Shown one piece after another: positions 1 to 8,984 of a stretch of 64,000 bases of DNA. Source of the DNA: an uncultured Draconibacterium sp. (GTDB taxonomy: Bacteria > Bacteroidota > Bacteroidia > Bacteroidales > Prolixibacteraceae). The translations under genes were made by a program, and so were the position numbers. Location: the NCBI RefSeq assembly GCF_913060805.1, contig NZ_CAJXTC010000006.1, positions 62,001 to 126,000 of the forward strand, in the 5' to 3' direction. The notes beneath the pieces are model-generated. The model saw nothing but the letters and a program-made list of their open reading frames with translations, was not told where the DNA came from and searched no databases. Positions within the stretch are counted from its first letter, which is position 1. Every line of letters begins with the position of its first letter.

Positions 1-1396
1 TATACTGATCGAGATAGTTGGTGAAATAATTCCGTACATACTGTTTATTCAATTTGTCCACCTCAAAACCTGTAGCTTCGGGCGAAGCCGGGTGGTTCTC
101 GCGGCCGGTCAACGAAAATCCCATGCGGATGATGTTCCATTTTCCTTCGGGAACATCCCAGTTCAATGAGCCGTCTTCAGCCAATTGAGCGGTAAGGTCG
201 ATAATATCTTCTGTAGCGATAGCATTTGAAGTTTCCGGCGTTGGAACTTGTTCCAGGTCGGTAGCAGTGGCAAATCCTGCCTTGTCTTCGAAACGGTTAA
301 CACGTGCACCTGTATTCAATAACAATTCCATGACTTCGGTGCCGGTTGGAGCCGGTTGATTTCCACCGCCCAATCCCATCATGGCCATCATGCCTCCGCC
401 TCTTGATGGTTGGGGAGTGATAATGTTTACACGGAAATATTTTCCGGTAACAGGAGCAAAAGCCAGCGTTTTTTGTGCGGCTCTTCCGCCTCTGATATCA
501 ATAACTTTTTCGAAGTTGGTTCCGTCATTGCTCACCTCCAGGTTTTGGCTGGCAGGTCCGCCTCCAAAATTAAACTGTCCTCTACCGCCTCCGGTAACAA
601 TGCTTACTGATTGTATTGTTGTTGGTTCTTTAAATTCAAACTGAATCCACGAGAATTCTCCCGGTTTTTTGTAGGGGAGTTCGTTGGATGTTACCAGGTC
701 GCCATCAGTTAATTGTGCAATACTGAAACTGCCTCCGCTGGAAGTAATTTTGGGTTGTAGTTCCTGCATCGTGAAGTCATCTTCCGGAATACGATAAGCT
801 ATCACAGAAATGTCCTGATAGTATTCCGGCAAATGGTGTTCGCTATCCATTGCTCCCAGTGCACCTTCGGCTCCAACGTTTTGAAATGTTCCTGACGTTG
901 TTGGAGGATGCGGCAATTCGCCGCTGAACGATTGTCCGCCTTCAACACGCAATTCGCTCCATACTACTTTTTTCATGGCCTCTTCGGGTTTTACCCAGGG
1001 GCCGCCACTTTCGCTCCAACCGGGTGAACCGGCAATGGCCATTTCAAGCCCCAGCGAATCGGCCAGTTCGGTAGTAAAACGGAAAGCGTCTTTCCAGTCA
1101 GGAGTCATGTAAACAAGGCGTTCGTCTACAATTTTTGGCGTTGTCATTCCTGCATCAAAGTTCTGGAAACCACCAATGCCGTTTCGGTGCATCCATTCCA
1201 AATCTTTTTGTATTCCGTCTTTGGTAACATTGCCATTCATCCAATGCCACCAAACACGGGGTTGAGCTTCGTTCGGAGGGTTTATAAATTCTTCTTCAAG
1301 GTTTACATTTTGGTTTTGCAGGCCTGAATCTTGTTCGCACTGAACAAATAGTAAAGACGCAATTGTCAGAAATCCTGCCAAAGTTTTTTTAAGCAT
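1..1396 (-). CDS. GH106-like alpha-L-rhamnosidase lipoprotein, 3' end cut off by window edge
   Basis: This reading frame is open from an ATG at 1396 to the left edge, giving about 465 visible residues and no stop, so the C-terminal part is missing. The N-terminus is a lipoprotein signal (MLKKTLAGF, then a hydrophobic run ending FVQC, Cys20). Just after it comes PRVWWHWMNGNVT and then DLEWMHRNGIGGFQNFDAG, the N-terminal signature of the large GH106 rhamnosidase-type enzymes, which remove terminal L-rhamnose from pectic glycans. A Gly-rich stretch lies near residues 330-345. The gene follows SusD on the same strand but is separated from it by a strong hairpin (1517-1547), so it may be transcribed at a reduced level or from its own promoter. 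Family assignment is from motif recognition; the catalytic region was not seen in full. Confidence 0.8.
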   Translation of the reverse strand, partial: MLKKTLAGFLTIASLLFVQCEQDSGLQNQNVNLEEEFINPPNEAQPRVWWHWMNGNVTKDGIQKDLEWMHRNGIGGFQNFDAGMTTPKIVDERLVYMTPDWKDAFRFTTELADSLGLEMAIAGSPGWSESGGPWVKPEEAMKKVVWSELRVEGGQSFSGELPHPPTTSGTFQNVGAEGALGAMDSEHHLPEYYQDISVIAYRIPEDDFTMQELQPKITSSGGSFSIAQLTDGDLVTSNELPYKKPGEFSWIQFEFKEPTTIQSVSIVTGGGRGQFNFGGGPASQNLEVSNDGTNFEKVIDIRGGRAAQKTLAFAPVTGKYFRVNIITPQPSRGGGMMAMMGLGGGNQPAPTGTEVMELLLNTGARVNRFEDKAGFATATDLEQVPTPETSNAIATEDIIDLTAQLAEDGSLNWDVPEGKWNIIRMGFSLTGRENHPASPEATGFEVDKLNKQYVRNYFTNYLDQY

Positions 1397-1516
1397 GAGG
1401 TATCGATTTTCAGTTTACTAATGGTCCTAATCGTAATGAAATTATGGGGATTGAACATACGTCTTCCAGGGGCTGGATTTTAATTGGGTACCTGCTGATT
1501 TTGAAAGAAATTGAAG

Positions 1517-1547
1517 AAAAGGATGGTATAAAATATACCATCCTTTT
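1517..1547 (-). terminator. Hairpin after SusD (terminator or attenuator)
   Basis: A perfect 14-bp inverted repeat (1517-1530 with 1534-1547, 3-nt loop) lies 20 nt beyond the SusD stop on the minus strand. On that strand the stem ends in CCTTTT followed by a pyrimidine-rich stretch. It would end or weaken transcription of the SusC/SusD operon before the GH106-like gene. Confidence 0.65.
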
Positions 1548-1567
1548 ACCTTTTTTACTTTATATTA

Positions 1568-3391
1568 TTACCATCCTGGGTTCTGATCAAGTCCTCCTTC
1601 TGTATTCGCATTGATAACAGTTTGAGGAATTGGGAACAGTGTCCAATCGATAGATCCGGTGTAATAAGGCACATCGCCCATAAACCGTGAATGATTGGTA
1701 AGTTGAGTTACCAAAACTTCGTTTGAACCTGAGCTGCTACCCATACGAAGCAAGGTTGGGAAACGGTGTTCTTCGTAACACAACTCGCGAGCACGTTCAT
1801 CAAGAATCAGATAAATATCCACTTCGCCTGCAGAAACCATCTTAGTAGCCTCTGCACGGGTACGAATTTGATTGATATCGTCAGCTGCCATACCAGCGCT
1901 TCCTTTTCTGAAATAAGCCTCAGCACGTAGTAACAAAGTCTCAGCAGAACGAACTGCATACCAATCTCTACCATACTGGTTAATGTGCATTGGAATTTCT
2001 GATGGATGCCATCCCCAGTCGTCCATTTTAATTTTCGAACGCATCGGAGTCATCATTTCAGGAACGGAGATCATATCTTCAGTAACAGGTTGCAAATACA
2101 AGCTATGATCCTGATCGAGGCACAAAAATTCTCTGAGAAGGTTTATCGGAAGATTACGCATATCATCAGCATAATCGCCGGCCCAAACTTTTTTCGAAAC
2201 ATAATCGGTTTCGGCAGTACCACCTGTAGAAAATCCACCTAAATAGGCACATGTATTTCCTCCCGGGAAAAGGCTTTGATCAACATTCCCGCTAAATGGG
2301 CAAGCTGCTGCACCTTCCTCGGCTAAATCTGAACGCCAAACCATATTACGGAAAACAGGACCAACAAAGGCTGTAATACTGTAATAAGGGTTTGCTCCCG
2401 GCCATCCGCCAATAAGTCCGTTTGCCTGGGCTTCTTCATAAGTTGCAGCTTCTAAAGTCCATACGGCTTCAGTATTTCCTGCGCTATAATCGTAGTTTCC
2501 TATTTGGAACATATCGAAGAAAACGTTACCATCTTCGCGGTATGCAGGAACTCCGTTATTCATAGACATATCAGATGGATTTGCACGTGAGCCAAAACGT
2601 TGAGTCATAAGTGGGTGAGCATCAATTGTTTTTGTCGCAGCTGCAATAGCTTTGTCATAAGCGCTTGCATCGTTGGTTTCTACGCCAAGTGCCAAATATG
2701 CTTCAGCAATAAAGTGGTTAGCCGCACCTTTTGCTATACGTCCATCTTGTGAAGGATACTGTGGAAGAAGTGCTTCTGCTGCTTCCAAATCGGCAATTGC
2801 AAATTCATAAACAGCCTGGCGACTATCGCGTGTATAATCTAATTTAAGCGACTCACTAACCTCCTGAACAATTGGCACACCACCAAAACATTCAGCTAAA
2901 CGCAAATAGCCATATCCACGGAAGAATCGAGCTTGCCCAACTGCAAAATCTTTATCTGCTGCATTCGACCACTCAACCAGTTCGGCCCCTGCAATTGCAA
3001 GGTTTGCATAACTGATAAGTTGGTACATATCAACCCAAAGGTTGTTGAACATAGCGAAGTCAGACGACCAGCGAGAATAATTTGAAAATGCATTTGCTGT
3101 TGGCGCTGCTGCACCGGTGTATACATTGTCGAAAAAGTCGGCACCTTGTCCGTGTAACAATTGTTGTGTAGAAGCTCCTGTCCAGAACATTCGGTAACCA
3201 CCATACATATTAAAGGCCTTGCGGTAGGCGGTAACCAGCTGGGCATCTACCTGGCTGCTCTTTTCAAAAGCAGATTCAGGAGTATAAATCGTTTTTGGAT
3301 CTTCAGTAAGAAAATCCTCATCACTTTCACAAGCTGGTAAAAATGATGATATGGCAAATAAGCCTATAATTAAATACTTAAAGTTTTTCAT
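1568..3391 (-). CDS. SusD-family surface glycan-binding lipoprotein (cassette A)
   Basis: A 607-residue SusD/RagB-type protein. It starts with a lipoprotein signal (MKNFKYLIIGLFAISSFLPA, Cys21), has the helical repeats typical of the family (for example GQARFFRGYGYLRLAECFG near 150-170) and ends LDQNPGW, a usual SusD C-terminus. SusD proteins sit on the cell surface as the lid of the SusC pore and help capture oligosaccharide. The gene lies 13 bp after its SusC partner. At 607 residues it is somewhat longer than many SusD proteins. The exact sugar cannot be read from the sequence; the neighbouring GH106-like gene suggests a rhamnose-containing pectic substrate, which is inference. Confidence 0.93.
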   Translation of the reverse strand: MKNFKYLIIGLFAISSFLPACESDEDFLTEDPKTIYTPESAFEKSSQVDAQLVTAYRKAFNMYGGYRMFWTGASTQQLLHGQGADFFDNVYTGAAAPTANAFSNYSRWSSDFAMFNNLWVDMYQLISYANLAIAGAELVEWSNAADKDFAVGQARFFRGYGYLRLAECFGGVPIVQEVSESLKLDYTRDSRQAVYEFAIADLEAAEALLPQYPSQDGRIAKGAANHFIAEAYLALGVETNDASAYDKAIAAATKTIDAHPLMTQRFGSRANPSDMSMNNGVPAYREDGNVFFDMFQIGNYDYSAGNTEAVWTLEAATYEEAQANGLIGGWPGANPYYSITAFVGPVFRNMVWRSDLAEEGAAACPFSGNVDQSLFPGGNTCAYLGGFSTGGTAETDYVSKKVWAGDYADDMRNLPINLLREFLCLDQDHSLYLQPVTEDMISVPEMMTPMRSKIKMDDWGWHPSEIPMHINQYGRDWYAVRSAETLLLRAEAYFRKGSAGMAADDINQIRTRAEATKMVSAGEVDIYLILDERARELCYEEHRFPTLLRMGSSSGSNEVLVTQLTNHSRFMGDVPYYTGSIDWTLFPIPQTVINANTEGGLDQNPGW

Positions 3392-3404
3392 TGTTCTAAT
3401 TAGT

Positions 3405-6400
3405 TTAGAGTGTAAAGTTAATACCTAGAGTAAATGTTCTTGGCAATTGTGCTGCCGAGAAACTTCTGATTTCAGGATCACTGTATTCCCAATCAGGAGC
3501 AATAAAGAATAAGTTAGAACCCGATACAAAGATTTTCAGGCTAGAGAAATAAATTTTCTTAAGCAGATCTCTGTCAAACGTGTAGGATAAATTTAACTCT
3601 TGAAGTCGCACAAAAGTGTATTTCTGCAATGCGGTATATCGTGCGTCGGTAAAGTTAACGCGAGGATAAGTTTCGCTAGGATTTTCCGGTGTCCACCAAG
3701 GGTGGTTCAGCATGTTGTGGTATTGGAAACCATCAGAACTAAGGTATGCAATGTTATTTTCGGCATAACCATAATCGCCACCGCTGAATATTCCGTTAAA
3801 CAAGGCATAAAGTTGGAAATTCTTATAAGTTAAAGTGTTACTTAAACTCATTCTGAAATTTTCCATACCGAAACCAAGAATCTTTCTGTCGGTTACACCA
3901 ATTACGCCGTCTGCACTTCCGTCAAGGTTTTTATACATTGCATCGCCCGGCTCGCCACCGTTTGCAGCAAGATATTCTGTGTCATCAGCTTGTACAATAC
4001 CATCCCATTCATAACCATAAATAGCCGATAATGATTCGCCGATAAATAAACCTGCGTTTATATCGTCTTCTTCGTCGCCACCATATAACTCAACTAATTT
4101 GTTGCGGTTAAGCGTAAATGTTAAACCTGAAGTCCAACGGAAATCGCCCGATTCAATATTGGTAGTGTTCAAAACTGCTTCAATACCCCAGTTATCAACT
4201 TTACCCATCGTAGCCATTTGCGAAGTAATACCAGCTCCCATTACCGGGATTGTTCTGCTGAAAATCTGGTCGGTTGTAGACGATTTATATCCATCGATTT
4301 CTAAATGAATACGATTCATCATATCGATTTCGGTACCGATGTTAAAAGAAGTAGTGGTTTCCCATGCCAACTCGGTGTTACCCAATGTTGCAAGGCTTTG
4401 TCCCCACAAAATCTGATCATCGAACCAGTAACCGATACCACCACCTCTACCAACATTCATTGTAGAAAGCGTTCCGTAAGGACGTAAAGTTTGGTTACCG
4501 TTTTTACCCCACGATGCTTTTAGTTTTAAGTTGTCGATGAAGGTACTTGAGCTTAAGAACGATTCGTTCGACATGGTCCAGGCTGCTCCAACAGCAGGGA
4601 AATTACCCCATTTTTTGTCGGACCCGAATACCGAACTACCATCGCGACGGAACGATGCGTTAAGGTGATAGGTGTCTTTGAACGAATAACTTGCACGTGC
4701 CAGATAACCAACATCAGTATGCAATTCGTAGCCAATTTCCTGAATTTGTTGTGTTACCGCATTCGATAATCCGTAGAAACCTAAATTGGTGTTACCAATA
4801 CCGGTGTAATCGGTACCGGTCATTCCAAACGAATCCATTCTTCTCGAGTCGCGGGTATATACCGCTGTAGCACTAATAAAGTGGTCGTCGAACTGGTTGG
4901 TGTATGAAAGAATATTATCGATTACCCACGAAGTAGTTTTATCTTCCTCGATCGATCCGTTAGCTCTGTCTAAATAAGCAGCTTGTGCTTCAGATGTGTA
5001 TCCATCTTCGCCAAGAGCTAAGTTTACAAAGTTTGTTTCGTATTGAAATTGGCGACGTAATCTTGTATTGGTGGTATACGAACCAGTTAATTTATAACTC
5101 AATCCCTGAATTCCAGGAATTTTGAAATCAACAGTTCCACCAATTATTGTTGCATTTCTGCGGTCTTCATCGTCTCTTCCAACTTTGGTATTCCACAAAG
5201 GGTGTCGTGTTGTTTCTTCACGACCGTCAACATAATATCTTATTCTACCATCGGATAAAGTAGGTTCTGTCCAAGGCGAAAGCGTAACTGCAGCACCGTA
5301 GTTAGGTGATATACCATCGCTGTTGTTAAACGATTGGTCGAAGCTGGCACTTACTGAAAGGTAGTCGTTAATTTTTGTATTGACTCTTGCTGTAAAAGTG
5401 GCTCTTTTGTACTGGTCGCCAACAACAAAGTTTTTGTTATCCAAATAAGATGAACCAATGAAATAATCCATTGCTTCGCCACCACCGGAAACATTTACCG
5501 AATAGTTCTGCTGAACACCGGTACGTGTAATCATATCGTAATAACTGGTAGGTGTATTGGCATCGATATTTGCCTGTTCCAATGCCGACATCCAGGTTGT
5601 TGATGCAGTACGTGCATTCATCAATTCAATATAACCTTCCGGTCCGCGCATATCAGGCGTGTAGTTTGGATTTGAAATACCGAGCGATGTGTTTACAGAG
5701 ATACGTGGTTTACCTTTGATACCTTTTTTGCGGGTAATCATGATAACTCCGTTTGCAGCTTTCGATCCGTAGGCAGCCAAAGATGTAGCATCTTTTAATA
5801 CCTGAATATTTTCTACTGTGGAAGGATCGATATCGTTCATGCTTCCGGAGAAAATAATTCCGTCAACAACTAATAAAGGTGCCGAACTGTTGAATCCGTC
5901 AGGTGTTGTTTCGTCATTGATTGATTTTTGACCACGAACCAAAAGTTCTGTTTCTTCGCCGGCTTCACCCGATTTTGAGAAGTTAATACCGGTTGTAATA
6001 CCATCCAGTAATGAAAAAGCATCGGTTGTGGCTTTATTCATAATTGGCGAATTCTCCATATCAACCGTAGCAACAGAACCCGTAAAGTTTTTACGTTTTG
6101 TTACCCCGTAACCAATTGTTACAATTTCTTCCAGTCCAATGGCATCTACTTCAAGAGTAACCATAAAACTGGTTTTTCCTTCGATAGGAATAATTTGGGT
6201 TTTCATTCCCACAAACGAGAAATGCAACTGTTCGGCATCGGCCGGAATGGATAAGGTAAACGAACCATCTGGATTGGTGATGGTACCAATAGTAGTACCT
6301 TCAACAACAACAGTAACACCCGGCAGTGGAAGTCCCTGGTCGTCGGTAACTACACCGGTAACGTTTTTCTGATCCTGCACTCCATCGAGCACGGCATCGT

Positions 6401-6764
6401 CGGTTTTACGAATAATAACTTGTCTGTCGTAAATGTTGTAAGTTAAGTCGCTACCTTGAAGCAACTCTCCTAAGATAGTTTCAATATCAGCATTTTCCAG
6501 CGAAATATTCACGAGGTCGCTCGACCTTACATCTTCGTCTTTGTATAAAAAGATGAATTCGCTGTTGTGCTCAATGTAGTCGAAAGCAGCAGTAATAGTG
6601 CTGTTTTGCAACTGTACATTCATTCGTTTAGCTTGAGCGTAAGAATCACTGGCGTTTGCCGCAAAGATGATTCCGAATAGTAAGATGATAGTTAGACGCA
6701 TAGTTCTAAGAATTTTCTTAGTGATCCCCGGGTCAAGGGAATCACTTAACCAATTTTTTTTCAT
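3405..6764 (-). CDS. SusC-family TonB-dependent transporter with STN domain (cassette A)
   Basis: An 1119-residue outer-membrane TonB-dependent importer of the SusC/RagA type. After a cytoplasmic-side N-terminal stretch and a hydrophobic segment (LTIILLFGIIFAANA) comes an STN secretin/TonB short N-terminal domain at about 45-125, starting MNVQLQNSTITAAFDYIEHN. A carboxypeptidase-D-like domain follows (GVVTDDQGLPLPGVTVVVEG, about 133-215), then the plug (ends ANGVIMITRKKG) and the beta-barrel. The STN domain signals ligand binding to a periplasmic FecR anti-sigma factor, which matches the FecR and ECF genes directly upstream. A stem-loop at 6815-6844 lies between FecR and this gene. Start chosen at the ATG giving MKKNWLSD, in keeping with the similar N-termini of the two other STN-type SusC proteins here. 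Confidence 0.95.
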   Translation of the reverse strand: MKKNWLSDSLDPGITKKILRTMRLTIILLFGIIFAANASDSYAQAKRMNVQLQNSTITAAFDYIEHNSEFIFLYKDEDVRSSDLVNISLENADIETILGELLQGSDLTYNIYDRQVIIRKTDDAVLDGVQDQKNVTGVVTDDQGLPLPGVTVVVEGTTIGTITNPDGSFTLSIPADAEQLHFSFVGMKTQIIPIEGKTSFMVTLEVDAIGLEEIVTIGYGVTKRKNFTGSVATVDMENSPIMNKATTDAFSLLDGITTGINFSKSGEAGEETELLVRGQKSINDETTPDGFNSSAPLLVVDGIIFSGSMNDIDPSTVENIQVLKDATSLAAYGSKAANGVIMITRKKGIKGKPRISVNTSLGISNPNYTPDMRGPEGYIELMNARTASTTWMSALEQANIDANTPTSYYDMITRTGVQQNYSVNVSGGGEAMDYFIGSSYLDNKNFVVGDQYKRATFTARVNTKINDYLSVSASFDQSFNNSDGISPNYGAAVTLSPWTEPTLSDGRIRYYVDGREETTRHPLWNTKVGRDDEDRRNATIIGGTVDFKIPGIQGLSYKLTGSYTTNTRLRRQFQYETNFVNLALGEDGYTSEAQAAYLDRANGSIEEDKTTSWVIDNILSYTNQFDDHFISATAVYTRDSRRMDSFGMTGTDYTGIGNTNLGFYGLSNAVTQQIQEIGYELHTDVGYLARASYSFKDTYHLNASFRRDGSSVFGSDKKWGNFPAVGAAWTMSNESFLSSSTFIDNLKLKASWGKNGNQTLRPYGTLSTMNVGRGGGIGYWFDDQILWGQSLATLGNTELAWETTTSFNIGTEIDMMNRIHLEIDGYKSSTTDQIFSRTIPVMGAGITSQMATMGKVDNWGIEAVLNTTNIESGDFRWTSGLTFTLNRNKLVELYGGDEEDDINAGLFIGESLSAIYGYEWDGIVQADDTEYLAANGGEPGDAMYKNLDGSADGVIGVTDRKILGFGMENFRMSLSNTLTYKNFQLYALFNGIFSGGDYGYAENNIAYLSSDGFQYHNMLNHPWWTPENPSETYPRVNFTDARYTALQKYTFVRLQELNLSYTFDRDLLKKIYFSSLKIFVSGSNLFFIAPDWEYSDPEIRSFSAAQLPRTFTLGINFTL

Positions 6765-6814
6765 AAGTTTACAATGTTTTTGATTAATACTATTGATAAA
6801 GATGGTATTGGTTT

Positions 6815-6844
6815 AACCGGTATATGTTGCAGCATGTACCGGTT
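6815..6844 (-). promoter_or_regulatory. Stem-loop between FecR and SusC (cassette A)
   Basis: An inverted repeat of 12 bp (6815-6826 with 6833-6844, one G-T pair, 6-nt loop) starts right at the FecR stop codon and finishes 50 nt before the SusC ATG. Read on the minus strand the loop is CTGCAA. Equivalent hairpins occupy the same place in the other two ECF cassettes (28283-28310 and 45191-45218). It lacks a U-run, so a leader or attenuator role is as likely as a terminator. Confidence 0.55.
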
Positions 6845-8035
6845 TTATTTTATTAGGTAATTTCTTTCATTGATTTTTTCGAAGTTTAAGCCGGTTAAAG
6901 AATTCATGTACTCAAATACCACATCTCTGTCTTTCGAAATATCGAGTTTCCCCGAAATCCGAAGCGATCCGTCGAGCGGATCTTCATATTTCATGTGGAT
7001 GTTATAATAGCGCTCCAGTTTTTTTACCACGCGATTTAGGTCGCTGTTGGTAAAGGTTAGGTATCCTTCTTTCCAACTGGTAAAATATTCGGTTTCTACG
7101 TCGTAAATATTAGTCGATGAATTTTGTTTGTTATAGGCTGCCAACTGTCCGGGTTTCAGCACAATATTACGGTCGAAAACGCCCTGGCTTTTATGGCTTA
7201 TTTCAACGCTGCCTTCGGTTAGTACGGTGTGTGCCACATTTTCGTCGGGGTAAGCCGATACATTAAACTTAGTTCCGAGAACATGAACTTCTATGTCGGG
7301 AGTTTTAACAGTAAATGGTTTTTCTTCCATTTTACTTACATCGAAAAAAGCTTCTCCAATCAGCATCACTTCGCGGTTTTTATCGATAAAACGCGATGGG
7401 TAGATTAACCGGCTACCGGCATTTAGCCATACTTTGGTGCCATCGGATAAGGTAATTGTTGAATGGTTGCCATAAGGAATTACCAAGGTATTCATTTTTA
7501 CCTCGTCGGTAACATCGTCTTCAATAACCTGTTGTTTGTCGATAATTATTTTTCCTTCTTCAGAGTACTCCAGTTCCGATTTTCCTTTACTTAAAGCAAC
7601 TTCTTGTTTTTCATCGATGATGAGGGTAGGTTCCTGGATGTTTAAACTTTGTGGAGCCGGGAAACTGGCATATCGGTTTGAGATGGTATCCTCAAGAAAA
7701 TACCAGGTTACTGCGCTTCCTACCATTAAAAATAGAATGGCAGTGGCGGCATAACGCATGGTTAAGCGAATGGTTTTTCTATACTTTTTTTTATGATCGA
7801 CCTGTTCAATTTTTTTTAGAATTCTGATGGCCAGATCTTTCTTTTCTTTAGCAGAAAGTTGATGGTCGTCGTATTGAAGGTGTTGCTCGAATCCGGCTTT
7901 AAATTCGCGAATTACATCAGCATCATCGGGATGTTCATCGAGAAAATGTTCCCAATAATCATTGATTTCAGGAGAGTTATGATATATCCACTTAAAGAAT
8001 AGAGGATTCTCTATCAGTTGATGATATACGTTCAT
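6845..8035 (-). CDS. FecR-family anti-sigma factor (cassette A)
   Basis: A single-pass inner-membrane anti-sigma factor. I place the start at the ATG at 8035 (MNVYHQLIEN, 396 aa); the frame is open further upstream but that extension would overlap the sigma gene and is basic and non-family-like. An N-terminal cytoplasmic domain (about 1-90) would bind the ECF sigma factor. A membrane helix follows at about 93-113 (YAATAILFLMVGSAVTWYF). Then comes a periplasmic FecR domain with TITLSDGTKVWLNAGSRL and VLGTKFNVSAYPDE, and a C-terminal DUF4974-like domain with LNRVVKKLERYYNIHMKY. It should contact the STN domain of the SusC encoded next and release the sigma factor when substrate is bound. Confidence 0.92.
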   Translation of the reverse strand: MNVYHQLIENPLFFKWIYHNSPEINDYWEHFLDEHPDDADVIREFKAGFEQHLQYDDHQLSAKEKKDLAIRILKKIEQVDHKKKYRKTIRLTMRYAATAILFLMVGSAVTWYFLEDTISNRYASFPAPQSLNIQEPTLIIDEKQEVALSKGKSELEYSEEGKIIIDKQQVIEDDVTDEVKMNTLVIPYGNHSTITLSDGTKVWLNAGSRLIYPSRFIDKNREVMLIGEAFFDVSKMEEKPFTVKTPDIEVHVLGTKFNVSAYPDENVAHTVLTEGSVEISHKSQGVFDRNIVLKPGQLAAYNKQNSSTNIYDVETEYFTSWKEGYLTFTNSDLNRVVKKLERYYNIHMKYEDPLDGSLRISGKLDISKDRDVVFEYMNSLTGLNFEKINERNYLIK

Positions 8036-8108
8036 AAGATTAGGTTGCTTTAAACACTTATAAGAGCAGCGGTTTTTAAAAAGGGGACGTTTTTTTGAAA
8101 TATTCTTT

Positions 8109-8699
8109 CTATGTTTTAGAACACATAAGCCAAAATACGGCAACTTCGGCACCAATTTTCCGACGTAACTGTTTTAAAATTCGGTACACTTGTTTCTTAA
8201 CCGTATCGGGTTTCAGGTCTAAAAGTTTACCGATTTCAACATAACTTAAATTGCTGTTGAATTTTAAAAACAGGAGTTCGCGTTTTGATGGTTTTAGCTC
8301 CGAAACTTCGCGTTGCAATAACTGAATAGCTTCGTCATCTTCTTCACTGAAACTTTCTTCTTCGATAGAAAAAATCAGGTTAAAAAGAGACGGGACTTCC
8401 TGTATGGAAGAATAGTGTTGTTTCTCCGACAACTTTCTTATAATGATTCGCTTGAGCGTTTTGAAAAGATAAAATTCAAGGAGTTCCGGTTTCTTGAGAT
8501 TTGAACCATAGGTGTAAACATTCACAAACAGATCCTGAATTGCATCTTTAAGAAGCTCACGGTCGGAAGTAAATCTGGCACCATACGAGAATAATGAATC
8601 ACTAAATTCATTGTAGATGGTTTTAAAAGCAGTCTGATCCCCACTTTTAAATTTGTTCCATACAAGTTGCCAGTATTCTGCATCAATTTTTTTGTCCAA
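8109..8699 (-). CDS. ECF RNA polymerase sigma factor (cassette A), TTG start
   Basis: A 196-residue sigma-70 family ECF factor. Region 2 is at about 25-95 (FSDSLFSYGARFTSDRELL ... AIQDLFVNVYTYG) and region 4 at about 130-180, with the helix-turn-helix YVEIGKLLDLKPDTVKKQV. The start codon is TTG: an in-frame stop lies at 8706-8708 and no ATG occurs before region 2, so a TTG start is the simplest choice. The C-terminus is a short hydrophobic tail (AEVAVFWLMCSKT), a feature shared by the two other ECF factors in the window. It is expected to drive the adjacent SusC/SusD genes when released by the FecR protein encoded next. Confidence 0.93.
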   Translation of the reverse strand: MDKKIDAEYWQLVWNKFKSGDQTAFKTIYNEFSDSLFSYGARFTSDRELLKDAIQDLFVNVYTYGSNLKKPELLEFYLFKTLKRIIIRKLSEKQHYSSIQEVPSLFNLIFSIEEESFSEEDDEAIQLLQREVSELKPSKRELLFLKFNSNLSYVEIGKLLDLKPDTVKKQVYRILKQLRRKIGAEVAVFWLMCSKT

Positions 8700-8739
8700 A
8701 ATACCTTAGTTTAGTTTAGTAATAATTAGTCTCTGAAAG

Positions 8740-8770
8740 TAAAGGTATAAAAATATGTACCTTTTCCAAA
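8740..8770 (-). promoter_or_regulatory. Candidate housekeeping promoter for the sigma/FecR genes
   Basis: Read on the minus strand there is TTTG (8770-8767), a 19-bp spacer, then TACCTTTA (8747-8740). This matches the Bacteroidota pattern of a -33 TTTG and a -7 TAnnTTTG element except for the last base. Transcription would start about 34 nt before the TTG start codon. Confidence 0.5.
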
Positions 8771-8931
8771 TTCGACGCTTGGGTTGTTGATATCTTGTAT
8801 GTTTCCGATTTTTAGGAAGTTAACTTGCAGACTGTTTTTAGCAAAAAGAAAAGTACTGTTTTAAAAACAGAAGCGGTTTGGATAGGAGCAGTTAAAATTT
8901 CGGCAGACCAGTGAGGGGTGGAAATGGACAC

Positions 8932-8960
8932 AAAAAAAAGGAAGCAAAACTGCTTCCTTT
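8932..8960 (-). terminator. Rho-independent terminator after GH51
   Basis: A perfect 10-bp stem (8937-8946 with 8951-8960, 4-nt loop) followed on the minus strand by a run of T residues, 25 nt after the GH51 stop codon. This is a textbook intrinsic terminator closing the GH43-GH43-GH51 operon. Confidence 0.88.
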
Positions 8961-8984
8961 CCTATTTTGTAAAACGATAATCGC

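Noticed and set aside
8058-8070. TTATAAGAGCAGC shared by the sigma-FecR gaps of cassettes A and C (also near 27,206)
   Set aside because: The copies are in opposite orientation relative to their genes, and a 13-base match of this composition is expected by chance in 64 kb.
8036-8155. N-terminal extension of the cassette A FecR frame
   Set aside because: The extra 40 residues overlap the sigma gene, are Cys/Lys-rich and have no match to the FecR N-terminus; the ATG at 8035 gives a normal protein.
8914-8930. GGTGGAAATGGACA near the GH51 terminator, resembling the operator motif
   Set aside because: No 21-bp repeat and no -7 element at the fixed distance; probably chance.
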